NCBI GenBank assembly: GCA_902538915.1
Contig: CACBGZ010000001.1
Span: 431,108-495,107 of the forward strand
Origin: an uncultured Pelagibacteraceae bacterium
Lineage (GTDB): Bacteria; Pseudomonadota; Alphaproteobacteria; Pelagibacterales; Pelagibacteraceae
Length of the DNA: 64,000 nucleotides
Direction: 5' to 3'
Below, one piece after another: positions 9,095-18,530 of the stretch. Under the pieces are notes generated by a model. It saw only the letters and a list, made by a program, of their open reading frames with translations. It was not told the DNA's origin and searched no databases. Made by a program: the position numbers and the translations under genes. Within the stretch, counting starts at the first letter, position 1, and each line of letters starts with the position of its first letter.

Positions 9095-10020
9095 AATCAA
9101 AAGAAATATATAAAAATTTTAATATCAATCCAAGATATCAAGAGTCAATTATATTAATTGGAAATTTTGATGGAGTTCACAAAGGACATCAAAAATTATT
9201 TTCATTAGCTAAGAAATATAAAAAAAAATATTCGTCGAAAATTGGCGTATTGACTTTTGAACCGATGCCCAAAATGTTTTTTAATAAGAATTTAGATAAT
9301 TTTAGAATCTCTAATTTACAGCAAAAAATTGATAATCTCAAAAATCTTAATGTAGATTTTCTGATAATAAAAAAGTTTGACCGAAAATTCTCAAAAATGA
9401 AATCTATAACTTTCATTAAAGAAATATTAGGTAAAAAGTTAAAACCAAAATTCATTTTTGTAAGTAATAATTTTAGATTTGGGAACAAGAGAGAAGGTAA
9501 TGTTAGACAGTTGATTAAATTTGAAAGAATGTGTGGTTATAAGGTAGTTAAACCACAACCACTATTAACCAATAAGAAAATAGCATCTTCTTCGTTAGTT
9601 AGAAAACTTTTACAAAGAGGAAAATTAGAAAAAGCCAATAGAATTCTGAATAGAAATTGGTCAATTGTTGGAAAGGTTCAAAAAGGAAGACAGCTTGGAA
9701 AAAAGATCGGCTTCCCAACAGCAAACATTGATATTAAAGATTATATTTTAGCTTGCCCGGGCGTATATGCGGTTCAAGCAAAAAGATATGGCAAAAACAA
9801 TCACATAAAAGGGATTGCAAATTTAGGCTATCGACCAACATTTAATGGAAAAAAAATATTATTGGAAGTTCATTTATTTAATTTTTCTGGAAATCTTTAT
9901 AATAAGTATTTAACAGTAGAATTTAAAAAATTTATTAGAAAAGAAAAAAAATTTAAAAATGTCGACCAACTTAGAAAACAAATTAAAACTGACTTATTAG
10001 AAGCAAAAAAAATAAAATGA
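9088..10020 (+). CDS. ribF: Bifunctional riboflavin kinase / FAD synthetase
   Basis: A 310-residue enzyme that phosphorylates riboflavin to FMN and adenylylates it to FAD, in the cytoplasm. The N-terminal nucleotidyltransferase domain has GNFDGVHKGHQ (residues about 27-37) and the later SSSLVRKLLQRG, equivalent to the sSTrIR motif. The C-terminal kinase domain has GKKIGFPTANI (about 206-216) and the substrate loop PTFNGKKILLEVHLFN. Many FAD enzymes in this window (CrtI, CrtY, monooxygenase) depend on its product. Its stop overlaps the ileS start as ATGA. Confidence 0.96.
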   Translation: MVKSKEIYKNFNINPRYQESIILIGNFDGVHKGHQKLFSLAKKYKKKYSSKIGVLTFEPMPKMFFNKNLDNFRISNLQQKIDNLKNLNVDFLIIKKFDRKFSKMKSITFIKEILGKKLKPKFIFVSNNFRFGNKREGNVRQLIKFERMCGYKVVKPQPLLTNKKIASSSLVRKLLQRGKLEKANRILNRNWSIVGKVQKGRQLGKKIGFPTANIDIKDYILACPGVYAVQAKRYGKNNHIKGIANLGYRPTFNGKKILLEVHLFNFSGNLYNKYLTVEFKKFIRKEKKFKNVDQLRKQIKTDLLEAKKIK

Positions 10021-12743
10021 GCAAATCTCAAATAAACCTCCCTAAAACCGCTTTTTCGATGAAAGCAAATTTGCCAACACGAGAACCTGAAATTTTAAAA
10101 CTTTGGCAAGATATAAATCTTTACGATGAATTAAGAAAATCAAGAAAAGGAGAAGAAAAATTTGTTCTTCATGATGGTCCTCCATATGCCAATGGTAATA
10201 TACACATGGGAACAGCTTTAAATAAAATTTTAAAGGATATAATTGTGAGATTTCATCAAATGGATGGAAAAGACTCTGTCTATGTTCCAGGATGGGATTG
10301 CCATGGATTACCAATAGAATGGAAAATTGAAGAACAATACAAAAAAAATAAAAAAAACAAAAATGAAGTTCCAATCGTTGAGTTTCGAAAAGAATGCAGA
10401 GCCTTTGCAGAAAAATGGATAGAAATTCATAAAGATCAATTTAAAAGGTTAGGAGTTGTAGGAGATTGGGATAATTATTACTCTACAATGAGTTTTGATG
10501 CTGAGGCTCAAATAGTAAGAGAACTAGGAAAATTTTTAAAAGAAGGAAGTTTGTATAGAGGCTTTAAACCTGTTTTATGGTCCACAGTTGAAAAAACAGC
10601 TTTAGCAGATGCAGAAGTTGAGTACCAAGATCATAAGTCAGATACTATTTACGCATCTTTTCCAGTTAAATCATCAAATATTAAAGAATTAAATGATAGT
10701 GAAATAGTAATTTGGACAACTACCCCATGGACTATTCCAGCTAACAAAGCTTTGGCTTATAATGAAAGCCTAGATTATTTATTAATTGAAGTAAATGACA
10801 ATGGAGACTTTAAAAATAAGAAAATTGTTATAGCAGATGCATTAACAGACACAGTTGTAAAAGATACTAAAATTCAAAGTTTCAAAAAATTAAAAAATTT
10901 TAAAGGTGAAGATTTAAAAGGAACAATATGTAATCATCCTTTTTTAAAACTTGGTTATGAATATGACATACCTATGCTGGAAGCAAGTTTTGTTACAACA
11001 GAACAAGGCACTGGAATTGTTCATTGTGCGCCAAGTCATGGTCCTGATGATTTTAATTTGTGTATGAATAATGGAATTAAAGCAATTGAAACAGTTGATG
11101 GCGATGGAAGGTACACAAAAAATGTAGCACTTTTTGAAGGTATACATATTTTTAAATCTAATTCTATTGTGATTGAAAAATTAAAAGAACAAAAAAAATT
11201 ATTATCGAGCGGTGAACTTGTTCATTCCTATCCTCATTCATGGAGGTCCAAAGCACCATTAGTTCACAGAGCAACTCCTCAATGGTTTATTTCTATGGAC
11301 AGTCATAAGCTTAGAAATAAAGCTTTAAAAGCAATTGATGAAACAACCTTCTATCCTAGCAAAGGAAAAGAAAGATTAAAATCGATGATTGAAACAAGAC
11401 CCGACTGGTGTGTTTCAAGACAAAGAGTATGGGGAGTTCCATTACCTATTTTTATTAACAAGAAGACCGGTGAAGTTTTGATTGATAATGAAGTTTTTGA
11501 TAACATTGCAAAAATTTACGAAAAAGAAGGATCTGATTGTTGGTTTTCGGATGATCCACAAAAATTTCTCGGAAAAAAATATAAAGCTGAAGATTTTGAA
11601 AAGTTAAGTGATATCGTAGAGGTATGGTTTGATAGTGGATCTACACACTCATTTGTATTGGAAAAAAGAAAAGATTTAAAGTGGCCTGCATCTATGTATC
11701 TCGAGGGCTCTGATCAACACAGGGGATGGTTTCATTCGTCTCTTTTAGAGTCTTGTGGCACCAGAGATCGTGCACCTTTTGAGTCTATTCTTTCTCATGG
11801 TTTTGTAGTTGATGGCAAAGGTTTAAAAATGTCAAAATCTTTGGGAAATGTGATTTCCCCAGAGGATATTCTTAAAAAATATGGCGCAGATATACTTAGA
11901 ATTTGGGTTGCTTCCTCAAATTATGCTGAGGATCTCCGAATAGACTATTCAATATTAGATCAGCATGCTGAGTCCTATAGAAAAATAAGAAATACCTTTA
12001 GATATCTATTAGGCAATTTAAATGACATATTTGAAGAGAATGATTTAGAAAAAGTTGATGTTAATAAATTACCAGAATTGGAGCAATTTGTTTTACATAA
12101 GATTTATAAATTAAATTTAGATTTTGAAAAAAATTTTAAAAATTATAATTTTCATAATCTTTATAAGGATTTATTGAATTTTTGCACTGTAGATTTGTCA
12201 GCCTTTTATTTTGATATAAGAAAGGATACATTATATTGTGAACCTAAGAACTCTGATAAAAGAAAATCTACACTATTATTATTAAACATAATTTTAAATT
12301 CGTTACTTAAATGGTTTGCGCCTATTTTATCATTTACGACTGAAGAAATTTATCAACTTATATTAAAATCAAAAAAAAGTATTCATCTGCAAAAATTTAT
12401 CAATTTTCCAAAAAAATTTCAAAACGAAAAATTAGGCGAAAGGTGGTCTAAACTTATCAAAATAAGAGAGTTATGTAATTTGAGTATCGAAGAAAAAAGA
12501 GCAAGCAAAGAGATTGGTTCAAGTTTAGAATCTAGTTTAGAAATAACATTGAACCAAGAACTATTTGAAAATTTTAAAGATGTTGACTTTGCTGAAATTT
12601 GTATTACTTCTTCAGCAAAAATAAATCAAGGCTCAGACAACGAGATTAAAGTTTTAACCACCAAAGCTCCTGGAAAAAAATGTCCTATATGTTGGAAAGT
12701 AAGTGAGGAGGGTTGCAGCAGACCAAATTGTAATGTTCAATAA
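10017..12743 (+). CDS. ileS: Isoleucyl-tRNA synthetase
   Basis: A 908-residue class I synthetase that charges tRNA-Ile and edits valine. The HIGH-type motif lies in PPYANGNIHMGTALNK (residues about 55-70), and the editing domain includes WTTTPWTIPANKALA. KMSKSLGNV lies near residue 600, and the SWRSKAPLVHRATPQWF stretch is typical. The C-terminal zinc motif is present (KCPICWKVSEEGCSRPNC). Length fits the bacterial type (about 930). It lies between ribF and lspA, an order widespread in Proteobacteria. Confidence 0.98.
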   Translation: MSKSQINLPKTAFSMKANLPTREPEILKLWQDINLYDELRKSRKGEEKFVLHDGPPYANGNIHMGTALNKILKDIIVRFHQMDGKDSVYVPGWDCHGLPIEWKIEEQYKKNKKNKNEVPIVEFRKECRAFAEKWIEIHKDQFKRLGVVGDWDNYYSTMSFDAEAQIVRELGKFLKEGSLYRGFKPVLWSTVEKTALADAEVEYQDHKSDTIYASFPVKSSNIKELNDSEIVIWTTTPWTIPANKALAYNESLDYLLIEVNDNGDFKNKKIVIADALTDTVVKDTKIQSFKKLKNFKGEDLKGTICNHPFLKLGYEYDIPMLEASFVTTEQGTGIVHCAPSHGPDDFNLCMNNGIKAIETVDGDGRYTKNVALFEGIHIFKSNSIVIEKLKEQKKLLSSGELVHSYPHSWRSKAPLVHRATPQWFISMDSHKLRNKALKAIDETTFYPSKGKERLKSMIETRPDWCVSRQRVWGVPLPIFINKKTGEVLIDNEVFDNIAKIYEKEGSDCWFSDDPQKFLGKKYKAEDFEKLSDIVEVWFDSGSTHSFVLEKRKDLKWPASMYLEGSDQHRGWFHSSLLESCGTRDRAPFESILSHGFVVDGKGLKMSKSLGNVISPEDILKKYGADILRIWVASSNYAEDLRIDYSILDQHAESYRKIRNTFRYLLGNLNDIFEENDLEKVDVNKLPELEQFVLHKIYKLNLDFEKNFKNYNFHNLYKDLLNFCTVDLSAFYFDIRKDTLYCEPKNSDKRKSTLLLLNIILNSLLKWFAPILSFTTEEIYQLILKSKKSIHLQKFINFPKKFQNEKLGERWSKLIKIRELCNLSIEEKRASKEIGSSLESSLEITLNQELFENFKDVDFAEICITSSAKINQGSDNEIKVLTTKAPGKKCPICWKVSEEGCSRPNCNVQ

Positions 12744-13222
12744 TGAATAAGAAAATTTTTCTAGTAAAATTTTTACTAATCTTCTTGATTTTTCTAACTG
12801 ATCAAATTTCGAAATATTACATCATAAACATTTTTAAATCTCAGAATGAGGCAATTTATCTTACAAGTTTTTTGAACCTTCAATTAATTTGGAATGAGGG
12901 TATTGCATTTGGATTGTTAAGTTTTGAAAATGACTTATATTACAATTCAATAACATTTTTGATTGTTGTAGTAATTTTGATATTGCTATTTTTAATTCGG
13001 GATCATGATCAATCCTCATATTTCTATTCTGTGATAATTGGAGGAGCATTAGGAAATTTAACTGATAGAATTAGATATTCATCTGTTCCAGATTTTATAG
13101 ATTTTCATCTATTTAACTTTCACTGGTTTGTTTTTAATATAGCTGATATATTTGTTACTTTAGGTGTTATTTGCCTTATTATTGCTGAAATATTTTTTAA
13201 TAAAAAAAAAACAAATGAATAA
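12743..13222 (+). CDS. lspA: Lipoprotein signal peptidase II
   Basis: A 159-residue inner-membrane aspartyl protease that cleaves signal peptides of prolipoproteins after lipidation. Four hydrophobic segments are visible (about residues 6-24, 62-84, 90-108 and 125-150). The catalytic aspartates lie in GNLTDRIRYSSVPDFIDF and FVFNIADIF. It shares one base with the ileS stop (TAATG). The next gene encodes a lipoprotein that would be one of its substrates. Confidence 0.97.
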   Translation: MNKKIFLVKFLLIFLIFLTDQISKYYIINIFKSQNEAIYLTSFLNLQLIWNEGIAFGLLSFENDLYYNSITFLIVVVILILLFLIRDHDQSSYFYSVIIGGALGNLTDRIRYSSVPDFIDFHLFNFHWFVFNIADIFVTLGVICLIIAEIFFNKKKTNE

Positions 13223-13529
13223 AATTAATTTTTATCTTGTAATTTTTTCTGTCTTTCTAACCTCATGTCAGTCAATCAAGGATGGTTTAAGTGGTAGGAA
13301 AACGGAAAATAGTGACGAGTTTTTAGTAAAAAAAAAGAATCCTCTTGTAATGCCACCAAAATTCATGGAGCTTCCAAAACCTAGTGAAGAGACTTTTGAG
13401 AAGGATACTGCCGCAATAGATCAAGCAAATGACATTGAAGACATTCTTAATATTGAAAAAACTTCAAACATGAACCCCAAAAAATCAGACTCTGCAGAGG
13501 ATTTTGTTTTGAAACAACTCAAAGATTAA
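13215..13529 (+). CDS. DUF3035 lipoprotein, BamF-like
   Basis: The product has 104 residues from ATG 13215, which gives a compact lipoprotein signal (MNKINFYLVIFSVFLTSC) with the lipobox cysteine at residue 18. An in-frame upstream ATG (13164) would bury the signal and is rejected. The DUF3035 core DEFLVKKKNPLVMPPKF (residues about 34-50) is present. In Caulobacter a DUF3035 protein, BamF, is part of the outer-membrane beta-barrel assembly complex, so an outer-membrane role is inferred. It overlaps lspA by eight bases. Confidence 0.85.
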   Translation: MNKINFYLVIFSVFLTSCQSIKDGLSGRKTENSDEFLVKKKNPLVMPPKFMELPKPSEETFEKDTAAIDQANDIEDILNIEKTSNMNPKKSDSAEDFVLKQLKD

Positions 13530-13531
13530 TA

Positions 13532-14701
13532 ATGTTTTCATTTGACATTGAATTCAAAAATTTTAGTAAAAAAAAAAATAATTCTAAGATTAAAAAAATT
13601 TTAAATGAATTATTAGATAATTATTCAAAAAAAAATAATCAACTACTTTTAAGTTTATCGAAAAAGTATAAATATAAATTCAAGTTTAAAGAAATTAAAA
13701 AGTATAAAAAATTCAAACATTATAGAATTTTTGGTATGGGAGGCTCTAGTTTAGGCGCTGGGGCTATCTATTCTTTCTTAAATAGAAAAATTAGGAAAAG
13801 ATTTTCATTTGTTAACAACATTGATTTATCTCGTAATAAGAATAATAAAATTAATCAATTAAATATAATCATTTCTAAATCAGGAAATACTCTTGAGACT
13901 CTAACGAATTTGAATTATCAAAAAGTAAAAAAAAACTGTTTATTCATAACTGAAAATAAAAACAGTTATCTTAGAAACCTTGCCTTAAAACTTAAAAGTG
14001 AAATAATAGAGCATAACAACTTTATTGGAGGAAGATACTCAGTTTTATCCGAAACAGGAATGATACCAGCATTTTTTATGGGACTTGAACCAAATAATTT
14101 TAAAAGATTAGATAATTTGATCTCAAGTAATAAATTTATAAACATGTTGGCTTATAATGTTGCGTCAATTGTTTCATTTCATCAAAAGAAAAAAAATAAC
14201 TCTATAATATTAAACTATGATGAGGACTCAAATAATCTATTTTATTGGTATCAACAATTAGTCGCAGAAAGTTTAGGGAAGTCTTCAAAAGGTATTTTAC
14301 CTATTGTCTCTCCAGTTCCAAAAGATAATCATAGTGTAATGCAACTTTATTTAGATGGATTTAAAAAAAATTTTTTTACCTTTTTTTATGTAATGGATAA
14401 TGATTCAAAAAAAATTGACAATAAAACTTTACTGAATTCACATAAATATTTAAGAAATAAAAAAATATCAGATATTTTATATTCTCAATTTAGAGCTACT
14501 CAAAATGTTTTTTTAAAAAAAAAAATACCATTTAGAAGTTTTACCATAAAAAAAAGAGATGAAAAAACATTGGGAGAGTTATTTGCCTTTTTTATTTTAG
14601 AAACAATTCTTCTAGGTAAAGTTTTAAAGATCAACCCTTATGACCAACCTGCCGTAGAGTCAATCAAGATCAATACATTTAAAATTTTAAAGAAAATTTA
14701 A
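13532..14701 (+). CDS. pgi: Glucose-6-phosphate isomerase (short form)
   Basis: A 389-residue enzyme that interconverts glucose 6-phosphate and fructose 6-phosphate. Recognisable parts are the sugar-isomerase GMGGSSLGAGAIYSF (residues about 68-82), the phosphate-binding SKSGNTLETL, signature 1-like GGRYSVLSETGMIPAFF, and signature 2 (TLGELFAFFILET through KINPYDQPAVESIK). It is far shorter than the 550-residue E. coli type and lacks its N-terminal extension. Very Lys/Asn-rich surface segments are present. It follows the BamF-like gene by two bases and converges with rsmD, overlapping by four bases. Confidence 0.93.
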   Translation: MFSFDIEFKNFSKKKNNSKIKKILNELLDNYSKKNNQLLLSLSKKYKYKFKFKEIKKYKKFKHYRIFGMGGSSLGAGAIYSFLNRKIRKRFSFVNNIDLSRNKNNKINQLNIIISKSGNTLETLTNLNYQKVKKNCLFITENKNSYLRNLALKLKSEIIEHNNFIGGRYSVLSETGMIPAFFMGLEPNNFKRLDNLISSNKFINMLAYNVASIVSFHQKKKNNSIILNYDEDSNNLFYWYQQLVAESLGKSSKGILPIVSPVPKDNHSVMQLYLDGFKKNFFTFFYVMDNDSKKIDNKTLLNSHKYLRNKKISDILYSQFRATQNVFLKKKIPFRSFTIKKRDEKTLGELFAFFILETILLGKVLKINPYDQPAVESIKINTFKILKKI

Positions 14702-15258
14702 TTAGCAAATATTATTTTTGATATACCATACAATCTTAAATCTATAATATTTAATTTTTCAGTAAGTTTAATATTATCTTTTTTGTGTCTGTGGATTATG
14801 ATTATTCCATTCTTATTAAGAATATTTTTTTTCAAAATTTCCTCAATTATAAAATTTATTCTTTCCTCTCTGTAAGGTGGATCAAGAAAAATTATATCTA
14901 ATTTTAACCCATTCTCTTGAACGTTCTCAATAAATTTAAAACAATCTAATTTAGTAAGATGAGAATTTTCCTGACATTTGAGGTTTTTTATATTTTTATC
15001 TAATGACAAGAGTGCACTGGGATAATTCTCAACAAATAAACATTTTTTTGCACCCCTTGATATTGCCTCTAAACCAAACGAACCAGAACCTGAGAATAGA
15101 TCCAAAATTAGAGAATTTTTCAGGTTAATTTTAATTTTATTTGAATGCTCAATTACATTAAATAATGCCTCTTTAACTAAATCTCTTAGAGGTCTTGTGG
15201 TTTTATCGTTAGGAAGATTAATTTTTTTTCCTCTAAATTTTCCAGAAATAATCCTCAT
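14698..15258 (-). CDS. rsmD: 16S rRNA (guanine(966)-N2)-methyltransferase
   Basis: A 186-residue SAM enzyme that methylates G966 of 16S rRNA. The N-terminus MRIISGKFRGKKINLP is diagnostic of RsmD. The SAM-binding LILDLFSGSGSFGLEAISRGA (first 20 residues of about 48-68) and catalytic FLDPPYREE (about 123-131) follow. It starts four bases inside the end of purD. Confidence 0.96.
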   Translation of the reverse strand: MRIISGKFRGKKINLPNDKTTRPLRDLVKEALFNVIEHSNKIKINLKNSLILDLFSGSGSFGLEAISRGAKKCLFVENYPSALLSLDKNIKNLKCQENSHLTKLDCFKFIENVQENGLKLDIIFLDPPYREERINFIIEEILKKNILNKNGIIIIHRHKKDNIKLTEKLNIIDLRLYGISKIIFAN

Positions 15259-16517
15259 TGATCAACAACTTTATGACCTATATCTTTTCTATAAAAACCA
15301 TTTTCCCAATTCAATTTTTCTAGAAGACTTAAGGCTTTATCTCTGGCAGATTTAAAAAAATTAGATCTAACAACTATATTTAAAACTCTGCCTCCATTAG
15401 AGTAAGTTTTTCCACCAATTAATTTTGTTCCTGCATGAAATAAAAACTCACTCTCTCCTAATATTAGATTATTCAAGTTCAATTCAACGTTATTTTTATA
15501 TTTATCAGGATACCCTTTTGAGCACATTACTATACAAAGACTTTTATCATTATGCCATTCGATACTTGTATTTTTTAGATTTTCCTCAATGCATGCCTTA
15601 ATTAATAATCCAAAATCAGTTTTAAGTTTTGGCAAAAGAGTTTGACACTCTGGATCACCCATCCTAACATTATATTCAATTAAGAAGGGCTCGCCTTTTG
15701 TGATCATTAAACCTGCATATAAAAATCCTTTAAAGGTTGAATTTCCCTCTTTTAAAGCCTTTAAAGTAGGCTCTATAATTTTGTCGATTATTTTTTTATT
15801 TAAAACTTTATTTTCCAATCTTGATGGAGAATAGGCTCCCATACCGCCTGTATTTCTACCCTTATCCCCTTCAAGTACTCTTTTATGATCTTGTGCTGTT
15901 CCAAACTGCTTATAATTTTTTCCATCTGAAATAATAAAAAAGCTCATTTCTTCACCGTCTAAAAATTCTTCGATTAGTAACTGTTTTGCTTCGCCAAATT
16001 TGCCATCAAAAATTTCTTTAATGGCTATTTTAGCTTGATCATTATTTTCAGAAATATAAACGCCTTTTCCTGCAGCTAAACCGTCTGCTTTTATTACTAT
16101 TGGATACTTGCAGTTTTTAAGAAATTTTTCTGCATCCTCGACATTAAAAAAAATACCAAATTTTGCAGTTGGTATATTAAAATTTTGACAGATTTTTTTA
16201 GTAAAGATTTTTGACCCTTCTAGCTGTGAAGAAAATTTATTAGGCCCAAAAACCTTTATGTTGTATTTTTCCAAATAATCGACAATTCCATCTACGAGTG
16301 GCTTTTCCGGACCAACAATTAGAAAATCAATTTTTTTATCAATAGTAAAATTTTTTAAGTTTTCAAAATTACTTAAATCAATTTCTATATTTTCAGCAAT
16401 TTGTTTCGTACCTGCATTTCCAGGAAAACAGTAAATTTTTTCGACTTTTTTTGATTTTTTTAAAGAGTCACATAAAGCATGTTCTCTGCCCCCACTTCCT
16501 ATTATTCCAACTTTCAT
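15255..16517 (-). CDS. purD: Phosphoribosylamine-glycine ligase (GARS)
   Basis: A 420-residue ATP-grasp enzyme that makes glycinamide ribonucleotide in purine synthesis. It begins MKVGIIGSGGREHAL. The ATP-grasp core includes PIVIKADGLAAGKGVYIS (residues about 140-157), LLIEEFLDGEEMSFF, the RNTGGMGAYSPS loop, and RMGDPECQTLLP near residue 287. Full length. It is divergent from the small DUF2093 gene with only 21 bases between start codons. Confidence 0.98.
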   Translation of the reverse strand: MKVGIIGSGGREHALCDSLKKSKKVEKIYCFPGNAGTKQIAENIEIDLSNFENLKNFTIDKKIDFLIVGPEKPLVDGIVDYLEKYNIKVFGPNKFSSQLEGSKIFTKKICQNFNIPTAKFGIFFNVEDAEKFLKNCKYPIVIKADGLAAGKGVYISENNDQAKIAIKEIFDGKFGEAKQLLIEEFLDGEEMSFFIISDGKNYKQFGTAQDHKRVLEGDKGRNTGGMGAYSPSRLENKVLNKKIIDKIIEPTLKALKEGNSTFKGFLYAGLMITKGEPFLIEYNVRMGDPECQTLLPKLKTDFGLLIKACIEENLKNTSIEWHNDKSLCIVMCSKGYPDKYKNNVELNLNNLILGESEFLFHAGTKLIGGKTYSNGGRVLNIVVRSNFFKSARDKALSLLEKLNWENGFYRKDIGHKVVDQ

Positions 16518-16538
16518 ATATTAATATATAAACTAAAA

Positions 16539-16730
16539 ATGTATAAAAAATTAGCTAAAATAAAATATTTACCAAATAATTTTGAAGTGATTCAAGATGG
16601 TGATCATGTAATTTGTGCCATTTCAGGAAAAAAAATTCCTCTTGAAAAATTAAACTATTGGAATGTCAAAGATCAGGAGCCTTACTTTTCATATAAAGAG
16701 GCGTCCATGAAAAGAGAAAAAAAAGATTAA
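16539..16730 (+). CDS. DUF2093 small protein
   Basis: A 63-residue protein from ATG 16539. A longer frame from 16479 would run into purD coding sequence on the other strand and is less likely. The core KIKYLPNNFEVIQDGDHVIC and the following LNYWNVKDQEPYFSYKEA match DUF2093, a short alphaproteobacterial domain of unknown function, in which an aromatic W.v..QE.Y motif is conserved. Only one Cys is present, so metal binding is doubtful. It converges on the acyltransferase gene with one base between them. Confidence 0.85.
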   Translation: MYKKLAKIKYLPNNFEVIQDGDHVICAISGKKIPLEKLNYWNVKDQEPYFSYKEASMKREKKD

Positions 16731-16731
16731 C

Positions 16732-17604
16732 CTATTTCCATCTATTGTGTGTCCATATCCATTGTCCAGGATTTTCAATAATCATTTTTTCTAAAATGGA
16801 GTTAAGAGACAATGTTATAGACTCAATGGTATCATCATTAGAAAAACTTAAAGGTTTTAAAATTTTTAACTTAAAATTGTTGTTCTTATTTCTTTTAATG
16901 TGGATCGGCACTATTTTGCAATTAAATTTTTTTACAAATTGCGCAGGTATCGTAGTTGTCAAAGCTTCTTGACCAAAAAACTTGGATTTAATTCCCTCAG
17001 AAACTCTTTGATCTATCATTAGCGCAATAGAAGTCCCTGATTTAAAATATTCTAACAAATCTCTCGTACCAGAAATCCCTTTTTTTATTTGTTTTTTACA
17101 AATGTATTTTTTTCTAATATTTTCCATTATTGGATTTAAAAATTGATTATTTAAAGGCCTATAAATTGCAGCAAGATCTATACCTGATTTCTCAATGTGC
17201 ATTGCCATTAATTCAAAATTATCAAAATGTCCTGATATAAATATAACTGGTTGTTTATGTGTTTTAATTTTTTCTAATTCTAATTGACCCTCCACCTCAA
17301 TTTTCTTACCAAGTTCTTTTTCTCTAAAGTCTTTAATAAAATTGTACTCAGATAAGATTTTTCCGTAAGTTAACCACATTTCATAAATAATCTTTTTTTT
17401 AAAATTTTCGTCAGTATTCGGAAATGCAATCTCAATATTAGTTATAGTTTTACTATTTGATCTAAAAAAGGGACCACAAAAAAGAAAAATTTTACTGGCA
17501 AATAATCTTGAGTTTTTTAATCCTAATAACTTAAATAAGAAAAATAAAAATAAAATTGCTATAGATTGAAATAAATATTTCATCTTTTTAGTTAAGTTTA
17601 TCAT
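16732..17604 (-). CDS. LpxL/HtrB-family lipid A acyltransferase
   Basis: A 290-residue inner-membrane acyltransferase with an N-terminal hydrophobic anchor (SIAILFLFFLFKLLGL). The catalytic HxxxxE-type motif is GHFDNFELMAMH (residues about 125-136). Further family blocks are AIYRPLNN, GISGTRDLLEYFKSGTSIA and MIDQRVSEG. The family adds secondary acyl chains to Kdo2-lipid IVA. It is the last gene of an lpxK-waaA-msbA block and overlaps lpxK by 17 bases, which supports lipid A as the substrate. LpxL and LpxM types cannot be separated from sequence alone. Confidence 0.9.
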   Translation of the reverse strand: MINLTKKMKYLFQSIAILFLFFLFKLLGLKNSRLFASKIFLFCGPFFRSNSKTITNIEIAFPNTDENFKKKIIYEMWLTYGKILSEYNFIKDFREKELGKKIEVEGQLELEKIKTHKQPVIFISGHFDNFELMAMHIEKSGIDLAAIYRPLNNQFLNPIMENIRKKYICKKQIKKGISGTRDLLEYFKSGTSIALMIDQRVSEGIKSKFFGQEALTTTIPAQFVKKFNCKIVPIHIKRNKNNNFKLKILKPLSFSNDDTIESITLSLNSILEKMIIENPGQWIWTHNRWK

Positions 17605-18529
17605 TGATAAGATTTATAAATTTTTCTTCTTTAAGTATTTTTAATTCTATTTTTAAAAAATTAATTTCTCTTACATCGTCTACAGATAGTTTAATGAAAT
17701 CTTTTTCTGTGGTAAGTATCTTAGCATTTAATTTTTTTGATTCTTGGAGAATATTCTCAATATCTTTTTTTTTGTATGTATAATGGTCTGGAAATACTAT
17801 TTCTTTGACTACGCTAATATTATTTTCTAATAAAATTTCTTTAAAAGAAACTGGGTCGCCTATTCCAGAAAAGATTAGATAATTTGAATTTATATCCAAT
17901 TCTTTTAAGTTTTCAATTTTATAATCAGACTCAAATATCTCAATTTTAGGGTTCAATCTATGAATTATTTCTTTAATGTTTTCAGTATTATCATCTTTTC
18001 CATTTAAAAAAACGATATCGTAATTTTTTAAATTTTCAATTTTTTCTCTCAATGGTCCAGAAGGAATTAATTGCCCATTACCAATCCAGTTTTTTTTTTT
18101 AAAACAAACAATTTTTAAATCATAATCGATTTTTTTTTCTTGAAGACCATCATCAAAAATTATAACTTGATTTGAGTTATTAACTGCTTGGTTGATAGCA
18201 TCTATTCTTCTCTTGGAAACAATGTTTTTTGTTTTAGCTTTTAATAGACTCTGTTCATCAGCTTGGTTAGAATAGAATTTTTTAGCTGTAATAACATCGA
18301 AACCCATTTTTTTAATAATATTAAATAACTTTATTGTAAGTGGTGTTTTGCCTGTTCCACCCAAATAAATATTACCTATACAAACGGTTTTTATTTTGGA
18401 AAATTTATATTTTTTTTGAATGCTTAAAAAAAAGTTATTAATTATAACTGGAATTGTGAATGGCAATAACAAATATGAAAAAATATTTGGTTTTTTTAAA
18501 TCCCAAAATATAGGTTTTTTAAAATTCAT
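17588..18529 (-). CDS. lpxK: Tetraacyldisaccharide 4'-kinase
   Basis: A 313-residue kinase that phosphorylates the 4' position of the lipid A precursor at the inner membrane face. An N-terminal hydrophobic stretch (YLLLPFTIPVIINNFFL) precedes the Walker A IGNIYLGGTGKTPLTIKL (residues about 52-69). Later blocks include VIIFDDGLQEKKI and FSGIGDPVSFKEIL. It is two bases from waaA in the same orientation, forming a lipid A/Kdo operon. Confidence 0.95.
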   Translation of the reverse strand: MNFKKPIFWDLKKPNIFSYLLLPFTIPVIINNFFLSIQKKYKFSKIKTVCIGNIYLGGTGKTPLTIKLFNIIKKMGFDVITAKKFYSNQADEQSLLKAKTKNIVSKRRIDAINQAVNNSNQVIIFDDGLQEKKIDYDLKIVCFKKKNWIGNGQLIPSGPLREKIENLKNYDIVFLNGKDDNTENIKEIIHRLNPKIEIFESDYKIENLKELDINSNYLIFSGIGDPVSFKEILLENNISVVKEIVFPDHYTYKKKDIENILQESKKLNAKILTTEKDFIKLSVDDVREINFLKIELKILKEEKFINLINDKLN

Positions 18530-18530
18530 T

